Assembly: GCA_046729895.1 (NCBI GenBank) | Contig: JBKPHP010000089.1 | Coordinates: 1-11,318, forward strand | Source: DASXBA01 sp046729895 | GTDB taxonomy: Bacteria; Actinomycetota; Thermoleophilia; Solirubrobacterales; Thermoleophilaceae | Direction: 5' to 3' | Length of the DNA: 11,318 nucleotides | Shown here: in pieces, positions 7,849-11,318 of the stretch | Layout of the letters: each line of letters begins with the position of its first letter | Numbering within the stretch: the first letter of the stretch is position 1 | Made by a program: the position numbers and the translations under genes | The notes under the pieces: model-generated | Told to the model about the DNA's origin: nothing | What the model saw: the letters and a program-made list of their open reading frames with translations, nothing else | Databases searched by the model: none

Positions 7849-9212
7849 ACCGCTGCCGCCGCGTTGGGGATCGGGTGGTTCGCCCGGAACACGTCATCCG
7901 GGTCGTACCGCGCCTTCACCTGCTGCAGCCGCTCGTAAGTGTCGGGCGGGTAGCACATGCGGGCGTCGGTCGGCGCCTCCGTGAAGTTGCCGTACTTGAC
8001 GCCCGAGTCCCATGGCGCGAGGGCCTGCGTCACCACGCCGGCGTGCCTGGACACTGACGCGGCCATGTCCGCGTCCATCGCCATGCCGACGGCGAACATG
8101 GCGAATGACTGGCTTAAGCCCGTGATCGCCCCGCCATCCGACGCCGGCTGCGCGAGCGCGCCGCCGAGCTGGCGCAGCTCCACCGAGAGGAGAGGCGACC
8201 CCGATCCCGGGCCCGCGGCCTCCACCAGCGCGTCGATTGCCTCCGACGGCAGCTCCTCCAGCATCTGGTGGCCGCTCAGCGCCGGAACCGGATCCTCGGG
8301 ATCCATGTGCAGGTAGCCCAGAGCGGCCGGCGGAACCGAAGCGATGGTGTCCATCTCCGGATCCAGCCCGCGGAGCGGACGGAGCAGCTTCGCTCCGGCG
8401 TCCTCTGCGCCCAGATAGGCGGCCTCGATGACCGCGAGCTTGCGTCCGCGGACCGGCTCCGGGACGTCCGGGAGGGGCGGAACCTGCAGGATGCGCCCCC
8501 ACGAGCTCATCTCGGTCGGCAGGCCGGGCAGCCACTCGCGCCAGGCATGCAGGACCTCGTCAGAGCGCTCCCAAGCCCACACGAGCATTCCCGCGTAGAG
8601 CTCCGGAACCGGGTAGAGCTCGAACTCGAGCGCGGTAACGGCGCCAAAGCTGCCACCCCCGCCGCGCAGCGCCCAGAACAGGTCGGGTTCGCTCTCCTGG
8701 TCGGCTCGCACCAGCTCGCCATCCGCCGTTACCAGCTCGGCGGCGTGCACGCTGTTGCACGCCAGCCCGTGCTTGCGTGCGAGCCAGCCGTGTCCTCCAC
8801 CCAGGGTGTAGCCGACGATCCCGACCTCCGCCGAGGACCCCCCGAGCGGGGCGAGCCCCTCCTCAGACATCGGGTCGCTGACGTCGCGCCACTTCGCTGC
8901 TGCCGCCACCCGAGCCCGGCGGGCCCCGGGGTCGAGCTCGGTGCCCACCATGCGCAGGGTCTTGAGCAGCAGAGTGTCTTCCTCCAACGGAGAGAGCGCG
9001 CCCGAGTTGTGCCCCTCCGCCTGCACCGCCACCCGCAGACCCGACTCCCGCGCGAACCGCACGACCCTGGCGACCTCGTCGGCGCTCGCCGGAAGCGCGA
9101 CCATCGCGGGGCGCTGGTCGAAGGCCAGGTTCCATGCGGCGCGCGCCGAGTCCCAGCCCTCTTCGCCGGCCCTGACGACCCTGATTCCGGACAGCGAGCC
9201 GTTCTCTGGCAT
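7845..9212 (-). CDS. FAD-binding oxidase, berberine bridge enzyme-like
   Basis: The 455-residue product has a PCMH-type FAD domain (FAD_binding_4) and a C-terminal BBE segment. AEGHNSG (65-71) places His68 where family members attach FAD through histidine. The SSAEVGIVGYTLGGGHGWLA segment (126-145) is the second flavin motif, but the Cys that makes a second covalent bond in bicovalent members is replaced (Ser/Ala/Glu at 126-129), so attachment is probably through His only, as in 6-hydroxynicotine oxidase. The BBE segment runs from YGNFTEAP (407) to DTYERLQQVKARYDPDDVFR near the end. Such enzymes oxidise alcohols, sugars or amines with O2 and yield H2O2; the substrate is unknown. ATG at 9212 has a clear Shine-Dalgarno sequence. 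It lies 46 bases after the short AhcY-like gene on the same strand and may be co-transcribed. Its TAG stop is inside repeat copy A. No signal peptide is seen. Confidence 0.88.
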   Translation of the reverse strand: MPENGSLSGIRVVRAGEEGWDSARAAWNLAFDQRPAMVALPASADEVARVVRFARESGLRVAVQAEGHNSGALSPLEEDTLLLKTLRMVGTELDPGARRARVAAAAKWRDVSDPMSEEGLAPLGGSSAEVGIVGYTLGGGHGWLARKHGLACNSVHAAELVTADGELVRADQESEPDLFWALRGGGGSFGAVTALEFELYPVPELYAGMLVWAWERSDEVLHAWREWLPGLPTEMSSWGRILQVPPLPDVPEPVRGRKLAVIEAAYLGAEDAGAKLLRPLRGLDPEMDTIASVPPAALGYLHMDPEDPVPALSGHQMLEELPSEAIDALVEAAGPGSGSPLLSVELRQLGGALAQPASDGGAITGLSQSFAMFAVGMAMDADMAASVSRHAGVVTQALAPWDSGVKYGNFTEAPTDARMCYPPDTYERLQQVKARYDPDDVFRANHPIPNAAAAV

Positions 9213-9220
9213 CGAGTTCT

Positions 9221-9226
9221 ACCTCC
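9221..9226 (-). promoter_or_regulatory. Shine-Dalgarno sequence of the FAD oxidase
   Basis: GGAGGT lies 8 bases before the ATG at 9212 and supports that start. Confidence 0.7.
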
Positions 9227-9258
9227 GTGGTCGCGAGATCGGGGGGGCGAGACCCACC

Positions 9259-10542
9259 CTATGACGACTCAGCGGCCCTTGCCAGTCCGGCCCAAGAGGA
9301 GAGGTATTCCTCCTGTTCGGGAGTCAGCGCGTCGATCTCCACGCCGAGCGACTCCAGCTTGAGACGCGCTATCTCGTCGTCGATCTCCTTGGGGACGGCG
9401 AGCACCCCCGGCCCCAGCTCCTCGCGGTGTCGAAGCAGATGTTCGACCGCCAGCGCGAGGTTCGCGAAGCTCATGTCCATGGCCGCGGCCGGATGGCCCT
9501 CGCCGGCCGCCAGGTTGACGACCCGGCCGCGCGCCAGCAGGTTGAGCCGCCGTCCATCGAGCTCGTACTGCTCCACGAGGGGCAGGACTTCACGGGGCGG
9601 GCCGGTCGCCAGCCGGCGAAGCGCGTCGAGGTCGATCTCGACGTCGAAGTGGCCGGCATTCGCGAGCACCACGCCGTCCTTCATGCGTTCGAAGTGCTCG
9701 CGCCGCAGCACCCCCCGCGACCCGGTGACGGTCACGAACAGGTCCCCCTGCTCGGCGGCTTGGAGCGACGGCATCACCTCGAAGCCTTCCATGCGCGCCT
9801 CGAGCGCCCGCAGGGGGTCCACCTCGCAGACGACCACCGCCGCCCCGGCCCCGCGGGCGCGCTGCGCGATCCCCTTGCCGGTCACCCCGTAGCCGAGGAG
9901 CACGAGCGTGCGGCCGGCCAAGAGGAGGTTCGTGGCGCGCAGGATGCCGTCGAGCGCCGACTGGCCGGTGCCATAGCGGTCGTTGAACGTGCGCTCCGTG
10001 CGCGACTCGTTGACCGCCATCACCGGACAGACGAGTCGGCCGTCGGCCTCGAGCCGACGCAGCCGCAGCAGGCCGGTGGTGGTCTCCTCGACACCGCCGA
10101 TGCAGCCCTGGAGCACATCGCCGCCGCGTTCGTGGATGTGCACGAGCAGGTCGGCGCCGTCGTCCAGGGTCAGGCCCGGGCCCCACTCGGCGAGCGAGGC
10201 CACGTGGCGCGCGTAAGTGTCCACGTCCTCACCGCGCCGGGCCAGCACCGGCACATGCCCGTCCCGCACGAGGGCGGCGGCCACCTCGTCCTGGGTAGTC
10301 AGAGGGTTGGCGGCGCACAGTGCGGCCTCGGCGCCGCCCGCGACCAGCGTACGGATCAAGTTGGCGGTCTCCGCGGTCACCTGAAGACACGCCGCCACGC
10401 GAACGCCGTCGAGCGGCCGCTCGCGCGCAAAGCGGTCGCGAATGGAGCGGAGCACGGGCATCTGCCCTTCCGCCCACTCGATCCGGGCTCTACCGGCGTC
10501 CGCGAAACCCGGATCGCTGATGTCTGGCCGAAGGGCGGTCAC
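9259..10542 (-). CDS. Short-type S-adenosylhomocysteine hydrolase homologue with altered catalytic residues
   Basis: The 427-residue protein aligns end to end with the short archaeal/Thermotoga subfamily of AdoHcy hydrolase; one archaeal member of this subfamily is reported to act on S-inosylhomocysteine. Kept features: DDGAD (127-131), EETTTG (152-157), Asn178, Rossmann GYGVTGKG (217-224) with Glu240 for NAD ribose, GHFDVEID (297-304) and GHP (349-351). Changed features, in human numbering: His55 is Gln54 in CLQVTAETAN; Lys186 is Glu183 and Asp190 is Asn187 in AVNESRTERTFNDRYG. The codons (10383-10381 CAG, 9996-9994 GAG, 9984-9982 AAC) are clear. Classical hydrolysis needs these residues, so this is likely a pseudoenzyme, a regulator of the neighbouring AhcY (like vertebrate AHCYL1), or an enzyme with new chemistry. 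The frame is intact and the rest well conserved, so it looks selected rather than decaying. The start is GTG at 10542 (in-frame TGA at 10548-10546); no Shine-Dalgarno sequence is present because repeat copy B lies just upstream. Confidence 0.9.
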   Translation of the reverse strand: MTALRPDISDPGFADAGRARIEWAEGQMPVLRSIRDRFARERPLDGVRVAACLQVTAETANLIRTLVAGGAEAALCAANPLTTQDEVAAALVRDGHVPVLARRGEDVDTYARHVASLAEWGPGLTLDDGADLLVHIHERGGDVLQGCIGGVEETTTGLLRLRRLEADGRLVCPVMAVNESRTERTFNDRYGTGQSALDGILRATNLLLAGRTLVLLGYGVTGKGIAQRARGAGAAVVVCEVDPLRALEARMEGFEVMPSLQAAEQGDLFVTVTGSRGVLRREHFERMKDGVVLANAGHFDVEIDLDALRRLATGPPREVLPLVEQYELDGRRLNLLARGRVVNLAAGEGHPAAAMDMSFANLALAVEHLLRHREELGPGVLAVPKEIDDEIARLKLESLGVEIDALTPEQEEYLSSWAGLARAAESS

Positions 10543-10551
10543 TGCTCATAC

Positions 10552-10645
10552 GGGCTGGCAGCTGGCAGTGCGCCGGCTTCGCCGGCTGCAGCTGGCAGAG
10601 ACTGTCGACCGAAGGCTCTGCCAGCCGCCAGCTGCCAGCTGCCAG

Positions 10646-10649
<4 letters not shown>
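10552..10649. repeat. 98-bp heptamer-armed intergenic repeat, copy B
   Basis: The left part 10552-10601 is identical over 50 bp to 7751-7800, including the GCCGGC-TTC-GCCGGC hairpin. The centre 10602-10615 is again 14 bases long but of unrelated sequence. The right part 10616-10649 has CTGCCAG, CCGCCAG, CTGCCAG, CTGCCAG and a final CTAG, i.e. the same length as copy A with the variant units in different places. It fills the gap between the two ahcY-type genes except for 9 bases before the GTG at 10542, and its CTAG includes the ahcY stop codon. In the mRNA it would form a long hairpin immediately before the second cistron. Confidence 0.9.

Positions 10650-11318
<669 letters not shown>

Overview
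The window is a GC-rich (by eye roughly two-thirds G+C), densely coding stretch of bacterial chromosome. Base composition, TANNNT-type -10 boxes lying 7 bases before start codons, and the gene order comF-hpf-secA-prfB suggest a high-GC actinomycete-like bacterium, possibly of the deep Thermoleophilia group. That placement is inference; no rRNA or other taxonomic marker is present. No phage, transposase or CRISPR is visible.

Left and centre (1-6254, all minus strand, read right to left): comF (ComF-family phosphoribosyltransferase-like protein), hpf (short ribosome hibernation factor), a class I SAM methyltransferase, secA (preprotein translocase ATPase), prfB (peptide chain release factor 2, made through a programmed +1 frameshift that joins two reading frames at a CTT-TGA site), then the first 60 codons of a flavin monooxygenase cut by the window edge. 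comF, hpf, secA and prfB are neighbours in many Gram-positive genomes; the methyltransferase is the odd member here.

Middle (6255-7750, plus strand): ctaG (seven-helix membrane protein for caa3-type cytochrome oxidase assembly) diverges from comF across a 114-base gap holding an 11-bp direct repeat at 21-bp spacing. It is followed by a GNAT acetyltransferase whose reading frame has no ordinary start codon.

Right (7845-11318, minus strand): a classical S-adenosylhomocysteine hydrolase ahcY (5' end beyond the window), a second homologue of the short archaeal/Thermotoga type, and a BBE-like FAD oxidase. The short homologue keeps the fold and NAD motif, but three residues aligned with the catalytic His, Lys and Asp are changed to Gln, Glu and Asn. 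It may therefore be a pseudoenzyme or a repurposed enzyme beside its active relative.

The most unusual non-coding feature is a 98-bp intergenic repeat present twice (7751-7848, 10552-10649). It has arms of 7-base units (CTGGCAG / CTGCCAG), an internal GCCGGC hairpin, an identical 50-bp left part, and a central segment of constant length (14 nt) but unrelated sequence. Both copies end in CTAG, which supplies the stop codon of the adjacent minus-strand gene. A third island with another 7-base unit (GAGGACT) fills the gap between secA and prfB.
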